From contig CABQNT010000003.1 in NCBI GenBank assembly GCA_902465605.1, positions 124,001-188,000 on the forward strand: DNA of 64,000 nucleotides, given 5' to 3'. The DNA comes from Prevotella sp902465605 (GTDB lineage: Bacteria > Bacteroidota > Bacteroidia > Bacteroidales > Bacteroidaceae). Positions 16,801 through 25,917 of this stretch are shown one piece after another (the first letter of the stretch is position 1; every line of letters starts with the position of its first letter). Made by a program: the position numbers and the translations under genes. A model generated the notes under the pieces. The model ran no database searches and had not been told where the DNA came from. It saw only the letters and a program-made list of their open reading frames with translations.

Positions 16801-17706
16801 TTATGCTTCGGCTGCTTCTGTTTGGATGGCTTTCCTGTTGGATTGTGCTTGTCTGCGGGCTTCTATCGCCCCATACACATAGTAGTTGACGTAGATGCCA
16901 ACCGTTAGGAAGGCGGCGCAAATAAAGTAGATAAGGATACAGGTGCCGTAGGTAAGCACGGGGAAGTAGGTAGGAAGGGTGTTTGGGTCACCATTCTGTA
17001 CGCCCATTTGTGACAGGGTGCTGGCCATGAGAAGGATGTAGACCGGCATGAGGAGAATGAGGGTGAGGAAAAAAATGACGATTCCATATAAGAAAAAGGT
17101 GGAAACGATGAACCCGATGCGGCGCAGTCCGGTTCGGTAACCGCCCAGCACATGCGTTTTAAACTTGGCCTCTTTCTCCTGAATGTATCTCATGGAAGAA
17201 TAGGAAAAGGGTGCCATAGCGATGAGAATGATGAGCCAGGCCACTGGAAAGAGCCATGCCTGCAAGCCCATTCCGGCCGTGCCGACAGCCGCTGGTGCAG
17301 GTTTTTGCCCATCAGAAATGGAGAGCGTCGCAGCTGTCAGCAGTAAGGAAATCACGCCCATGACAACCACATAGGCCAATTGGAGTTTGGCATTGCGCTT
17401 GAGGTTGCAGGCAAAACCGTTCTCGTTGAGCAGAGTAGTGGTGCGAGCCATATACCATACCGACGCACAGAGCAGCAGCACGTTGAGCAAACCGAACGTG
17501 ACAAACTTGCCCGTGGGTAAGCTGTTGCCCATGGTGTGCATGGCGTTGGTGAGGCCGAAGGCCAGATATGCGCCCCCCATGACGGAGAACACCAGCAGCG
17601 ACAGCCAGTTTTTACGCAGGATGGTCATGACGTTAGAGCAGAAAAGAAGGTATCCGGCCTTGATGCAACCCGATATGCTTCTGTTTTTATAGAGATCGTT
17701 TTCCAT
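16801..17706 (-). CDS. Uncharacterised multi-pass inner membrane protein
   Basis: A 301-residue protein I do not recognise. After a polar N-terminus it has about six to seven hydrophobic segments: WLSLLVFSVMGGAYLAFGL, FVTFGLLNVLLLCASVWYMA, a third near residue 110, a fourth near 155, a long one near 200-225 (STFFLYGIVIFFLTLILLMP) and a last near 255-280. The C-terminus is short, charged and cytoplasmic in type (EARRQAQSNRKAIQTEAAEA). No transporter or enzyme motif is evident. It lies 15 bp upstream of the methyltransferase stop codon end, on the same strand and downstream of it, so it may share that transcript. Confidence 0.75.
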   Translation of the reverse strand: MENDLYKNRSISGCIKAGYLLFCSNVMTILRKNWLSLLVFSVMGGAYLAFGLTNAMHTMGNSLPTGKFVTFGLLNVLLLCASVWYMARTTTLLNENGFACNLKRNAKLQLAYVVVMGVISLLLTAATLSISDGQKPAPAAVGTAGMGLQAWLFPVAWLIILIAMAPFSYSSMRYIQEKEAKFKTHVLGGYRTGLRRIGFIVSTFFLYGIVIFFLTLILLMPVYILLMASTLSQMGVQNGDPNTLPTYFPVLTYGTCILIYFICAAFLTVGIYVNYYVYGAIEARRQAQSNRKAIQTEAAEA

Positions 17707-17721
17707 ATTCGTTTGATTGAT

Positions 17722-18504
17722 TTACGTTATTTTCGTTCTTCTTTTAAATTCGCTGCACGCAATGGCCGTGGCGATGGCCACGTTGAGGCTCTCGGCCTTG
17801 TTGGGCAAGGTGGAGAAGTTGGGGATGAGCAGCGGATGGTTGACGCGTGCGCGCAGGTCTTTCGAGATGCCGTTGCCTTCGTTCCCCATGATGATAATTC
17901 CGGTCTCGGTGAGCGTCTGTTGATAGATGTCCTCACCATCGAGCAAAGTGCCATAGACAGGGGTTGGTGGCGGCAGCGCATCCACAAATTCGCAGAGATT
18001 CAGGTAGGTGACGTCGACGTGTGCGATGCTTCCCATGGTGGCTTGAACCACTTTTGGGTTGTACACATCCGCCGTGTCTTCGCTACAAATGACGTTCCTG
18101 ATGCCAAACCAGTCGGCAATGCGGATGATGGTGCCAAGGTTGCCCGGGTCTTGAATGCCATCCAGTGCCAGCACCAGCTCGTGGGTTGGGTCGATGTGAG
18201 CGGGCATGTGGCGTTGTTCAAATACGGCCAACACCTCTTGCGGGTGCTGCAACAGACTGATTTTTTGCAGCTCGTCGGGCGATACCGGGATGATTTGCGG
18301 TCGTCTGTCACCCTGGTTGTCCCTCAAACTCTCGTCTTCGTGCCGTTCGAGCCATTGCTCTGTGGCCACGATGAGTTCGGGTTGGAACGACGACAGCAGG
18401 TCGTGAACCACCTTAGGTCCCTCGGCAACGAACGTGCCATGAGCCAAACGTCCCTTCTTTGTTTGCAGTGCGTTGATGTATTTGAGTTTTGCTTTACTAA
18501 TCAT
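17722..18504 (-). CDS. SpoU/TrmH-family RNA 2'-O-methyltransferase
   Basis: About 260 residues. The N-terminal substrate-binding part (KLKYINALQTKKGRLAHGTF, VAEGPKVVHDLL) is typical of TrmH-type enzymes, and all three SPOUT motifs follow: DPGNLGTIIRIADWFG (motif 1), IIMGNEGNGIS (motif 2) and the knot region with KAESLNVAIATAIACSEF (motif 3). It transfers a methyl group from SAM to a ribose 2'-OH in rRNA or tRNA; the exact site cannot be inferred. The ATG at 18504 gives the conserved family start MISKAKLKYI; an in-frame ATG at 18645 would run into the divergent gene. Divergent from tamL with separate promoters between them. Confidence 0.92.
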   Translation of the reverse strand: MISKAKLKYINALQTKKGRLAHGTFVAEGPKVVHDLLSSFQPELIVATEQWLERHEDESLRDNQGDRRPQIIPVSPDELQKISLLQHPQEVLAVFEQRHMPAHIDPTHELVLALDGIQDPGNLGTIIRIADWFGIRNVICSEDTADVYNPKVVQATMGSIAHVDVTYLNLCEFVDALPPPTPVYGTLLDGEDIYQQTLTETGIIIMGNEGNGISKDLRARVNHPLLIPNFSTLPNKAESLNVAIATAIACSEFKRRTKIT

Positions 18505-18545
18505 CCTCTTCGTTTTGATGTGCTGTGGAATGTTGAAGCCAAGCA

Positions 18546-18553
18546 CAAAGATA
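18546..18553 (-). promoter_or_regulatory. -7 box of the methyltransferase gene
   Basis: TATCTTTG on the minus strand, 41 bp before the ATG at 18504. A GTTG 17 bp further upstream is a weak -33 box. Back to back with the tamL promoter. Confidence 0.55.
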
Positions 18554-18597
18554 GTAAATTCTTGATTCTTCAACCGCTTATTTAGCATCTTTTTCCT

Positions 18598-18605
18598 TAC
18601 CTTTG
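18598..18605 (+). promoter_or_regulatory. -7 box of tamL
   Basis: TACCTTTG matches the consensus and lies 28 bp before the GTG at 18634. No good TTTG -33 box is present. Confidence 0.5.
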
Positions 18606-18633
18606 CAATGATATACACAGAAGAGCCAGTTGC

Positions 18634-20901
18634 GTGAGCATTCAACAGCGTTCTGTGTCATTGTGGTTTTCATCATTAAACAGGTCCATTTTGAGGAAAG
18701 TAAAATTATCGATTTTTTTTCTGACGTTGCTGTTCCTGGTTGGTTGCTCATCGAGTAAATTCATCCCGGAGAACGAGTATCTGTTGCAAGAGGTTGAAAT
18801 CAAGTCTGATCAGAAAGGCTTCGATGCTGCCTCGTTGGAGTCTTATATCCGACAGAAAGCCAACTCCAAATGGTTCTCTTTGTTCAACATTCCGTTAGGA
18901 ACCTATTCTCTTTCGGGGCGAGATACCACGAAATGGGTGAATCGTACCTTGCGAAAGATTGGCGAAGAGCCGGTGCTGTTTGATACCTTGCAGGCCAACC
19001 AGTCGATGAACGACCTGAAGAAGGCTCTGCAAAATGCTGGATACATGCATGCGGAGGTAGACTTGCAGACAAAAATAAAGGGTAAAAAACTGAAAGCCAT
19101 CTACACGCTTCATCCGGGAGAGCCATATCGTATCAACCGTGTGAGATATGACATTGCGGACGAACGCATTAAACGAATACTGGCTTTGGACAAACCTCAG
19201 CATGCTATTCGCAGTCTTCAGAGCGGATCGCGCTTCACAGTGGAACGCCTGGACGAAGAGCGTAACCGAATAACCAAGCTGCTGTTGGACAGCGGTTTTT
19301 ATAAATTTCACAAGGATTTTATCGTCTTTGAAGCCGACTCGGCACGCAACAACACCGACATCAACCTGGTGGTCAGACTGTTGAAATACCGAGCCAACAG
19401 TGACGCACCTGAGACCAATCATCCACGTTATTTCATTCGTGACGTGAAATTCTCTTCCAGTGAGGAGTCGGGAATCCATCTGCGTCCCAAGGTACTTGAA
19501 TACAATACGGCCATCAAGGCAGGAGAACCCTTCTCGGCCGCTCATCTACAAGCCACATACAACAACTTTGCACGGTTGCAAGCCGTGAGGTACACCAACA
19601 TCAAGTTTAAGGAATTGCCCGACACTACGTTGTTGGATTGTGACATACAGCTGAGTCACAACAAGCCTCACACGCTGTCTTTTCAGCCCGAAGGCACCAA
19701 CACGGCTGGTGATTTGGGGGCAGCCGTGTCGCTGACCTACGAGAATAGAAACCTTTTTCGTGGCAGTGAGGTGCTGCGGGTGCAGCTAAGAGGGGCCTTT
19801 GAGGCTATTACGGGCTTGGAAGGATACAACGACCAGGATTATCAGGAGTACAACGCTGAGGCCAAATTGCAATTTCCCCGCTTGCTGGCTCCTTTCCTAT
19901 CAGGGGCGTTCCAGCGGCGCAGCACGGCATCGTCGGAGTTGTCTTTCAGTTACAACTTGCAGAATCGTCCAGAGTTTCATCGTAGGGTTTTGTCAGCAGC
20001 ATTCAGATATCGATGGAACGAACCGAAGAGATATTCGTCCTATCGCATGGACTTGATTGATCTCAACTATGTCTATATGCCTTGGATTTCTGATACGTTC
20101 AAGCGCGATTACCTGGACGACGTCAGTAGTAGGAATGCTATCTTGCGATACAACTATGAGAATTTGCTGGTCATGAAGATGGGGTTCGGCTTGAGAATCA
20201 ATAATGGTCGACATGCCATGATTGCCAACATCGAGACGGCCGGCAACATTTTGAAGGGCTTTTCTAAAGTGCTTTCCTTCCGTAAAAATGCGCAAGGACA
20301 GTACACCTTATTTAATACGGCCTACGCACAGTATATCAAAGGCGACTTCGACTATACCCGTTTGATTACCTTTGATACGCACAACTCGTTGGCGTTGCAC
20401 ATAGATTTGGGTCTTGCTTATCCGTATGGCAACTCGAAAATCCTGCCTTTTGAGAAGCGATACTTCTCGGGTGGAGCCAACTCGGTGAGGGGATGGAGCG
20501 TCAGAGAGTTGGGACCGGGCAGCTTTCGCGGTACCGATGGGCGCATCGACTTCATCAACCAGACGGGCGATATGAAGTTGGACATGAACATAGAATACCG
20601 CACCAAGTTGTTTTGGAAATTCCATGGGGCCGCTTTTGTGGATGCTGGAAACATTTGGACGTTGCGACAATATGAGGAACAACCAGGCGGTCAGTTCAAG
20701 TTACACGAGTTTTATAAGCAGATAGCCGTGGCCTACGGACTGGGATTGCGCCTGAACTTCGACTTTTTTATCCTGCGGTTTGACATGGGTATGAAGGCCA
20801 TCAATCCAGCTTATGAAACACAGCGGGAGCATTTCGCCGTGCTTCACCCTAACTTTGGCCGCGACTTCACCTTCCATTTTGCGGTAGGTATGCCCTTCTA
20901 A
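18634..20901 (+). CDS. tamL: TamL-like lipoprotein, BamA/TamA superfamily
   Basis: A 755-residue Omp85-family protein. Unlike TamA it begins with a lipoprotein signal (LSIFFLTLLFLVGCSSS), the feature that defines the Bacteroidota TamL variant. Three POTRA-like domains follow (about residues 40-360; for example LKAIYTLHPGEPYRINRVRY and HPRYFIRDVKFSSS), then a C-terminal 16-strand barrel with the Omp85 lid-lock motif region RYFSGGANSVRGWSVRELGPG and terminal aromatic (VGMPF). It is expected to work with TamB in building the outer membrane. The start is uncertain: GTG at 18634 fits the promoter, but a TTG near 18691 would give a more usual signal peptide. Confidence 0.85.
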   Translation: MSIQQRSVSLWFSSLNRSILRKVKLSIFFLTLLFLVGCSSSKFIPENEYLLQEVEIKSDQKGFDAASLESYIRQKANSKWFSLFNIPLGTYSLSGRDTTKWVNRTLRKIGEEPVLFDTLQANQSMNDLKKALQNAGYMHAEVDLQTKIKGKKLKAIYTLHPGEPYRINRVRYDIADERIKRILALDKPQHAIRSLQSGSRFTVERLDEERNRITKLLLDSGFYKFHKDFIVFEADSARNNTDINLVVRLLKYRANSDAPETNHPRYFIRDVKFSSSEESGIHLRPKVLEYNTAIKAGEPFSAAHLQATYNNFARLQAVRYTNIKFKELPDTTLLDCDIQLSHNKPHTLSFQPEGTNTAGDLGAAVSLTYENRNLFRGSEVLRVQLRGAFEAITGLEGYNDQDYQEYNAEAKLQFPRLLAPFLSGAFQRRSTASSELSFSYNLQNRPEFHRRVLSAAFRYRWNEPKRYSSYRMDLIDLNYVYMPWISDTFKRDYLDDVSSRNAILRYNYENLLVMKMGFGLRINNGRHAMIANIETAGNILKGFSKVLSFRKNAQGQYTLFNTAYAQYIKGDFDYTRLITFDTHNSLALHIDLGLAYPYGNSKILPFEKRYFSGGANSVRGWSVRELGPGSFRGTDGRIDFINQTGDMKLDMNIEYRTKLFWKFHGAAFVDAGNIWTLRQYEEQPGGQFKLHEFYKQIAVAYGLGLRLNFDFFILRFDMGMKAINPAYETQREHFAVLHPNFGRDFTFHFAVGMPF

Positions 20902-20967
20902 TTGACATACCTTCCAAGAGAATGACGCATGAATCGGCCTTCCGTCTGTGCCAGTCAGTGGCGGTAA

Positions 20968-22353
20968 TTATCCGAACAAGGCACGGAGGGCTTCCTCAAC
21001 TTTGCGCACGGGGTGGAGGGCTATCTGGTATCGTTGTGGATTGATTCCCTGCAAATTGTATTTAGGGAGAATGAGATGTGTGAAGCCTAACTTCTCGGCT
21101 TCAGCGATGCGCTGCTCTATTCTGCTGACGGGACGCACCTCTCCACTGAGGCCAACCTCACCAGCCATGCACCATCCGCTCTCGATGGGTGTGTCCACGT
21201 TGCTGGACAAGACTGCCGCAATGACGCTCAAATCCATGGCCAAATCGGTGACGCGCAGCCCTCCGGCAATGTTGAGAAACACGTCTTTCTGCATGAGTTT
21301 AAAGCCCACCCGCTTTTCCAACACGGCCAAAAGCATGTTCAACCTACGCTGGTCAAAGCCTGTGGCCGATCGTTGTGGCGTGCCGTACGCAGCAGAAGAA
21401 ACGAGAGCCTGCGTCTCCAACAGGAACGGACGAACGCCTTCGATGGCCGATGAGATGGCGATGCCGCTCAGTCCGTCGTGATCTTGCGTGAGCAATAGTT
21501 CGGATGGATTGCTCACTTGCCTAAGTCCGTCTTGCTGCATTTCATAGATTCCCAGTTCCGACGTGCTGCCGAAGCGGTTTTTGATGGCGCGCAAGATGCG
21601 GTATATATAATGTTGGTCGCCCTCAAACTGAATGACAGTGTCCACGATGTGCTCAAGAATCTTAGGGCCAGCCAGTGTTCCTTCTTTGTTGATGTGCCCG
21701 ATTAAGATGACGGGAATGCCGCTGTTTTTGGCAAAATGAAGCAATAGAGCGGCGCATTCTCTTACCTGAGAGATGCTGCCCGGCGAGCTTTCCACATGTT
21801 CTGTTGCAATGGTTTGGATGGAGTCTATCACCACCAACTCCGGCTTGACGGTTTTGATTTGCTCGAAAATCAGTTCCAGAGAGGTTTCACACAGGATGAC
21901 CACATGGTCACTTTCGGCGTTAGACAGTCTTTCAGCACGCATCTTCAGTTGGTGTGCACTCTCCTCTCCGCTGACGTAGAGCACCCGCTTGTCTGTCATT
22001 TGGAGGATGGTTTGCAGCGTCAGCGTACTCTTTCCGATGCCCGGCTCGCCTCCCAAAAGGGTGATAGAGCCAGAAACAAGTCCGCCTCCCAGCACGCGGT
22101 TCAGCTCGTCATCGTGCATGTCAATGCGCGGTTCGTCAAGCGTTGAGATGTCTTTCAGGCGCAAAGGTTTGTTCTTTTCCGTGTTGCCTTTGAAGGCATT
22201 GACGACCGAACGGGCCGTTGATTGCGACGTATCAGAGCCGATGCGTATCTCCTTGAAGGTGTTCCATTGTCCGCAATTGGGGCATTTGCCCATCCATTTG
22301 GGCGAATCCAGACCGCAATTAGAACACACATAAGCTATCTTTTCTTTTGCCAT
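20968..22353 (-). CDS. radA: DNA repair protein RadA
   Basis: A 461-residue RecA-like ATPase. N-terminal C4 zinc finger (CSNCGLDSPKWMGKCPNCG), Walker A GGEPGIGKST, Walker B region ELVVIDSIQT, the RadA-specific KNRFGSTSELGIYEM motif and a C-terminal Lon-protease-like domain with no need of protease activity. It helps process recombination intermediates and extends heteroduplex by branch migration. The ATG at 22353 gives the standard start MAKEKIAYVCSNC; the ATG at 22404 lies upstream of the conserved region and within the promoter. Divergent from the substrate-binding lipoprotein gene, with overlapping promoters. Confidence 0.97.
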   Translation of the reverse strand: MAKEKIAYVCSNCGLDSPKWMGKCPNCGQWNTFKEIRIGSDTSQSTARSVVNAFKGNTEKNKPLRLKDISTLDEPRIDMHDDELNRVLGGGLVSGSITLLGGEPGIGKSTLTLQTILQMTDKRVLYVSGEESAHQLKMRAERLSNAESDHVVILCETSLELIFEQIKTVKPELVVIDSIQTIATEHVESSPGSISQVRECAALLLHFAKNSGIPVILIGHINKEGTLAGPKILEHIVDTVIQFEGDQHYIYRILRAIKNRFGSTSELGIYEMQQDGLRQVSNPSELLLTQDHDGLSGIAISSAIEGVRPFLLETQALVSSAAYGTPQRSATGFDQRRLNMLLAVLEKRVGFKLMQKDVFLNIAGGLRVTDLAMDLSVIAAVLSSNVDTPIESGWCMAGEVGLSGEVRPVSRIEQRIAEAEKLGFTHLILPKYNLQGINPQRYQIALHPVRKVEEALRALFG

Positions 22354-22374
22354 GGTGGTGGATTTGTTGACAGA

Positions 22375-22405
22375 CAAAAGTAATAATAATTTTCTGAGAA
22401 TCAAA
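22375..22405 (-). promoter_or_regulatory. Promoter of radA
   Basis: On the minus strand TTTG (22405-22402), 19-bp spacer, TACTTTTG (22382-22375): an exact consensus fit. It ends 22 bp before the chosen radA ATG, which supports that start over the upstream one. Confidence 0.75.
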
Positions 22406-22414
22406 ATTAATGTT

Positions 22415-22422
22415 TAATTTTG
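22415..22422 (+). promoter_or_regulatory. -7 box directly before the substrate-binding lipoprotein gene
   Basis: TAATTTTG ends 6 bp before the ATG at 22429. At the -33 distance there is only an imperfect TTCTG. If this box is used, the message would be almost leaderless. Confidence 0.5.
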
Positions 22423-22428
22423 CAAGGT

Positions 22429-23337
22429 ATGAAAAAGTTATTGCTTTTAGCTGTGCTGCTCATCTTGTTGGTGGCTTGCCAACAGTCCACAACAGAGCGC
22501 CAACAAGTGACGAAGGCTCAACGTGAAAAGTTGCGTCAGGAGAATGCCGAAGCACTGAAGATTGCCGTGCTACCAACGCTTGATTGCCTTCCATTGTATG
22601 TGGCCCAAGAGCTGCGACTGTTTGATACGCTGCATGTGGATGTCAGGCTTAAGCCCTTTACGGCGCAGATGGATGCCGACACAGCCATTGTCGGTGGCAG
22701 CGTAGAGGGTATCATGTCCGACCTTGTGCGCATGGAACGGCTGAAACGAAAGGGTCTCAAGCTAGATTATCTCAGTGCCACCAATCTGCAATGGCAGCTC
22801 ATCAGCAACAAAACGGCACGATTGAAACAGCTCAATCAGTTGGGTGATAAGATGGTAGCCATGACCCGTTTTTCGGGAACCGACTATCTCACCGACGAGA
22901 GCCTCAAAGGGGTGAAGACAAAATCCAGGGTCTATAAGGTACAGATTAATGATGTGCATGTACGTTTGCACATGTTGCTCAACAACGAAATGGATGCCAT
23001 GTGGCTGACTGAGCCGCAGGCAACGACCGCGCGATTGTATCATCATCAGGTGATGACGGATAGCGAGAAGACAGGCACTCGGTTGGGTGTGTTGGCTTTT
23101 CGCACCGATTCCATCAAGGGACAGCATCGCACCGCACAGCTCAAAGCGTTCGGCCGTGCGTACAACATGGCTGTAGATTCCATCAACAAGCATGGTGTTC
23201 TGCACTTTTCCACGTTGATCAGGGCATATTGCAATACCGACCAAAGAACGGTGAACGCCTTGCCAAAACTGAAATTCAACCACCTTTCCAAGCCCGACAC
23301 CAAAGATATTGAAAAAGCTCAACGCTATGTAAAGTAG
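22429..23337 (+). CDS. ABC-transporter-type substrate-binding lipoprotein (NMT1/SsuA-like)
   Basis: A 302-residue lipoprotein with signal KKLLLLAVLLILLVACQQS (lipobox VAC). The mature part begins with a charged linker, then the periplasmic binding protein type 2 pattern: LKIAVLPTLDCLPLYVAQELRLF, then a GGSVEGIMSDLVRM segment and NNEMDAMWLTEPQATTA. This resembles proteins that bind sulfonates, nitrate or thiamine precursors. No permease or ATPase gene is adjacent, so the ligand and the transporter are unknown. The start is the ATG at 22429, since the lipoprotein signal begins there; a TTG at 22420 overlaps the -7 box. Divergent from radA; the TPR gene follows 37 bp downstream. Confidence 0.75.
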   Translation: MKKLLLLAVLLILLVACQQSTTERQQVTKAQREKLRQENAEALKIAVLPTLDCLPLYVAQELRLFDTLHVDVRLKPFTAQMDADTAIVGGSVEGIMSDLVRMERLKRKGLKLDYLSATNLQWQLISNKTARLKQLNQLGDKMVAMTRFSGTDYLTDESLKGVKTKSRVYKVQINDVHVRLHMLLNNEMDAMWLTEPQATTARLYHHQVMTDSEKTGTRLGVLAFRTDSIKGQHRTAQLKAFGRAYNMAVDSINKHGVLHFSTLIRAYCNTDQRTVNALPKLKFNHLSKPDTKDIEKAQRYVK

Positions 23338-23374
23338 CCGTTGAACGTAGTTTATCATTAACATAGATTGTATT

Positions 23375-25579
23375 TTGGAATACTCAGATAGCGAATTACA
23401 GCAGATAAGGAATGTCATTACATCCGAACAGAACGTAGGCGAGGCCTTGAAAAGCCTTCGTACTTTTATCCACGAGTATGAACTTCACGCTTTTAACGCA
23501 CGCATCAGTCGTATTGAAAGCGATTACGAACTCATGAAGTCTTACATGCGTAAGGGCCTCAATGACCCCCAGTTTGAGGAAGTTTACGACCGTTTGTTGA
23601 AAGCACTGTATGTCTTGAACGCTGACGTGCAGTTGGCTGTGTTCCTCAACGAGAACCCTTCGTACCAAGCAGCCTATATGAACGTGCAGTCGCTGGATGC
23701 CGATTTTGACGTGATTAAGAAGCGGTTGGAGGCATTCGTGCAGGATATAGCGTTGCTTTCTCTCGAGCCTCAGGATGCTCAGAAGACCAAAAAACAGGAA
23801 CTTTACGACCGGCATCAGCAATATGTCAAAAAGCTTTTCAACGCCTTGCTGGTATCTCCGCAATGGAATGAAAGTACGGCTAAGTTCGCCCAAGAACTGC
23901 TTTTGTCGCCCACCATCGACGCCATTGACGCCCAATTGTTGCTGAGTGGCGTGATGCTGTCGGTCATCCAGCTGTTCGACATCCATCGGTTTCAAACGCT
24001 GGTGCAGGTCTATCGCCAGGCAACCGAACCCCATCTCAGGCAACGGGCGTTGGTAGGAATCGTGCTGTCGTTGCCGGAAAACGAGGGAGACATCTATCCC
24101 GAGATACAACAGGCCATCAATACCTTGTGTGAGAATGAGCAAACCTGCCGTGAATTGGTGGAGTTGCAAATGCAGATGTTCTATTGTATGAATGCCGATG
24201 CCGATAATGAGAAGCTGCAAAAAGACATCATTCCCAACCTCATGAAAGGCAGTAACATCAGCATTTCGCGTGCGGGCATCGTGGAAAAAGAAGAAGATGA
24301 GGTGGATGAAATACTCAACCCGGGAGCGGCAGACCAAGCTATGGAGGAGATGGAACGCAACTTCAACAAAATGATGAACATGCAGAAGGCTGGGTCCGAC
24401 ATCTATTTTGGTGGCTTCTCACAAATGAAACGGTTCGCGTTCTTTACTACCTTGAGCAACTGGTTCGTACCTTTCTACGAAGATCATCCTGAACTCAGGC
24501 AGGTGAACGACAAGCTGGGCGGCAACAAATTCATGCAGTTGTTGCTCGAGAGTGGCCCATTCTGCGACTCGGATAAATATTCTTTTGCGCTGGCACTGTC
24601 GTCAATCATTGACAAAATACCTCAAAACATGCGCGAAATGCTCAACAGTCAAGACATCCTCGGCACCTCGGTCAGCATGGAAGAGAAAAACAGTTCTGCC
24701 TACATCAGGCGAATGTATTTGCAGGATTTGTACCGTTTTTATCGCATCTACCACAACAAAAACGATTTTCATAATCCGTTTGATACAAGCGCTAGCGAAA
24801 ACAGTGCGTTCTTCGTGATGTGCCCTTATTTTCGTGAGTCGCCCTTGAAGGATAGGATGACGGAAGTAGGAAAGTTCCTTTACAAGCACCATTTCTACAG
24901 AGAGCTGTGGCAATTGCTCGGCGCGTATGTAGATAGGGAAGACGTAGAGTATTGGCGTCTGGCTGCCAGAGCGTATTATCGGGAGAAAGATTATCTGTCG
25001 GCCGACAAGGCTTACACGAATGTTTTGGAGATGAATGCCGATGACATGCAGGCCATTCGTGGGAAAGCACTCACCGGCTTTTATCTGGAAAACTATGAGC
25101 AGGCGGTTGAATACAACAAAAAGATGTTGGAAATGGATGCCACGAACGAGCATGTGCAGCTGAATTTAGCTGTGTCGCTGATGAACAATGACGAGATAGA
25201 GGAGGGGATGAGCCTGCTGTTCAAGTTGAATTACGACCACCCCGAGAATCTGTCCATCCAGCGTTCGTTGGCTTGGGGGTATCTCCGACAACAGAAACCT
25301 CAGCAGGCAGCTCCCATCTACACGCGCCTGTTGGCCAATCAGCATCGCATGCCAACCGATTGTTTGAATGCCGGTTATTGCCAATGGTTTCTGTCCAATA
25401 TGGAAGAAGCCATCAACTTGTTCAAGCAATATGTGGCGGAAACGAATAAAGAACGACCGATGCCGGGCGGCAACACCTTGCTACACGATGTGTTTGTGAT
25501 GGATGCCGACCTGTTACAACAATATGGCATTGGAGCGAAAGAGGCTTTTGTGATGGAAGATTTGGTAGCCAATGAGTAG
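23375..25579 (+). CDS. Large tetratricopeptide-repeat protein
   Basis: A 734-residue soluble protein without a signal peptide. Most of it is predicted helical; clear TPR units occur near the C-terminus (about residues 520-690: AARAYYREKDYLSADKAYTN, ALTGFYLENYEQAVEYNKKM, NLAVSLMNNDEIEEGMSLLF, SLAWGYLRQQKPQQAAPIYT). The central part includes an acidic linker (EKEEDEVDEI). It probably acts as a protein-interaction scaffold; no enzyme motif is seen. The start is a TTG at 23375, the only candidate in front of the conserved-looking N-terminus (EYSDSELQQIRN). It may be cotranscribed with the upstream lipoprotein gene and is closed by two hairpins. Confidence 0.85.
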   Translation: MEYSDSELQQIRNVITSEQNVGEALKSLRTFIHEYELHAFNARISRIESDYELMKSYMRKGLNDPQFEEVYDRLLKALYVLNADVQLAVFLNENPSYQAAYMNVQSLDADFDVIKKRLEAFVQDIALLSLEPQDAQKTKKQELYDRHQQYVKKLFNALLVSPQWNESTAKFAQELLLSPTIDAIDAQLLLSGVMLSVIQLFDIHRFQTLVQVYRQATEPHLRQRALVGIVLSLPENEGDIYPEIQQAINTLCENEQTCRELVELQMQMFYCMNADADNEKLQKDIIPNLMKGSNISISRAGIVEKEEDEVDEILNPGAADQAMEEMERNFNKMMNMQKAGSDIYFGGFSQMKRFAFFTTLSNWFVPFYEDHPELRQVNDKLGGNKFMQLLLESGPFCDSDKYSFALALSSIIDKIPQNMREMLNSQDILGTSVSMEEKNSSAYIRRMYLQDLYRFYRIYHNKNDFHNPFDTSASENSAFFVMCPYFRESPLKDRMTEVGKFLYKHHFYRELWQLLGAYVDREDVEYWRLAARAYYREKDYLSADKAYTNVLEMNADDMQAIRGKALTGFYLENYEQAVEYNKKMLEMDATNEHVQLNLAVSLMNNDEIEEGMSLLFKLNYDHPENLSIQRSLAWGYLRQQKPQQAAPIYTRLLANQHRMPTDCLNAGYCQWFLSNMEEAINLFKQYVAETNKERPMPGGNTLLHDVFVMDADLLQQYGIGAKEAFVMEDLVANE

Positions 25580-25610
25580 TCGGGTCTAAACCTGATGCCT
25601 TTTTAACGCA

Positions 25611-25640
25611 GGGTGATGGCGGTTTGTGCATCACCCCTTT
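25611..25640 (+). terminator. Hairpin after the TPR gene
   Basis: GGGTGATG (25611-25618) pairs with CATCACCC (25629-25636), followed by CTTT. Located 32 bp after the stop codon. The T-run is short, so termination may be partial; a stronger hairpin follows. Confidence 0.5.
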
Positions 25641-25664
25641 GACCATCATCTATCTATACTAAAA

Positions 25665-25707
25665 CGGCCCCAAGCATGGAAATATGCTTGAGGCCGCTAC
25701 ATTTTTT
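25665..25707 (+). terminator. Strong intrinsic terminator
   Basis: CGGCC-C-CAAGCAT pairs with ATGCTTG-A-GGCCG (25665-25696) and is followed by six T at 25702-25707. It ends the rightward TPR-gene transcript before the MITE and the convergent sigma factor gene. Confidence 0.8.
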
Positions 25708-25716
25708 GTCCAATAA

Positions 25717-25911
25717 AGGCTGGTTCTATAAATTAGCTTTGTTAGATTTTGAGCTTTTTTTTGAGGTCAAAATGCAAGAGAGTGAAGGAGTGTAGCGAGC
25801 TACACGACTGAACGAACTTACATTTTGAACCAAAAAGAAGCCAAAAGATAACAAAACGTATTTCATAAACATTTGATGACTATGTCCGGTGGTAATTTAT
25901 AGAACCAGCCT
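25717..25911. mobile_element. 195-bp MITE with 19-bp terminal inverted repeats
   Basis: The ends AGGCTGGTTCTATAAATTA (25717-25735) and its exact reverse complement (25893-25911) are perfect 19-bp inverted repeats. They are flanked by TAA on both sides (25714-25716 and 25912-25914), a 3-bp target-site duplication of the TNA type used by part of the IS5 family. The 157-bp interior holds no gene; it contains GTGTAGCGAGCTACAC, a perfect palindrome. It is a non-autonomous element that would need a transposase in trans. It inserted 3 bp beyond the stop codon of the sigma factor gene and leaves that gene intact. The family name cannot be fixed without a search. Confidence 0.88.
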
Positions 25912-25917
25912 TAAATC

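Noticed and set aside
17536..18585. Antisense frame of 349 codons across the membrane protein and methyltransferase genes
   Set aside because: It spans two genes with clear motifs on the other strand, and itself has none.
25717..25911. Intact insertion sequence
   Set aside because: The interior of 157 bp has no transposase reading frame in any frame; only a non-autonomous element is supported.
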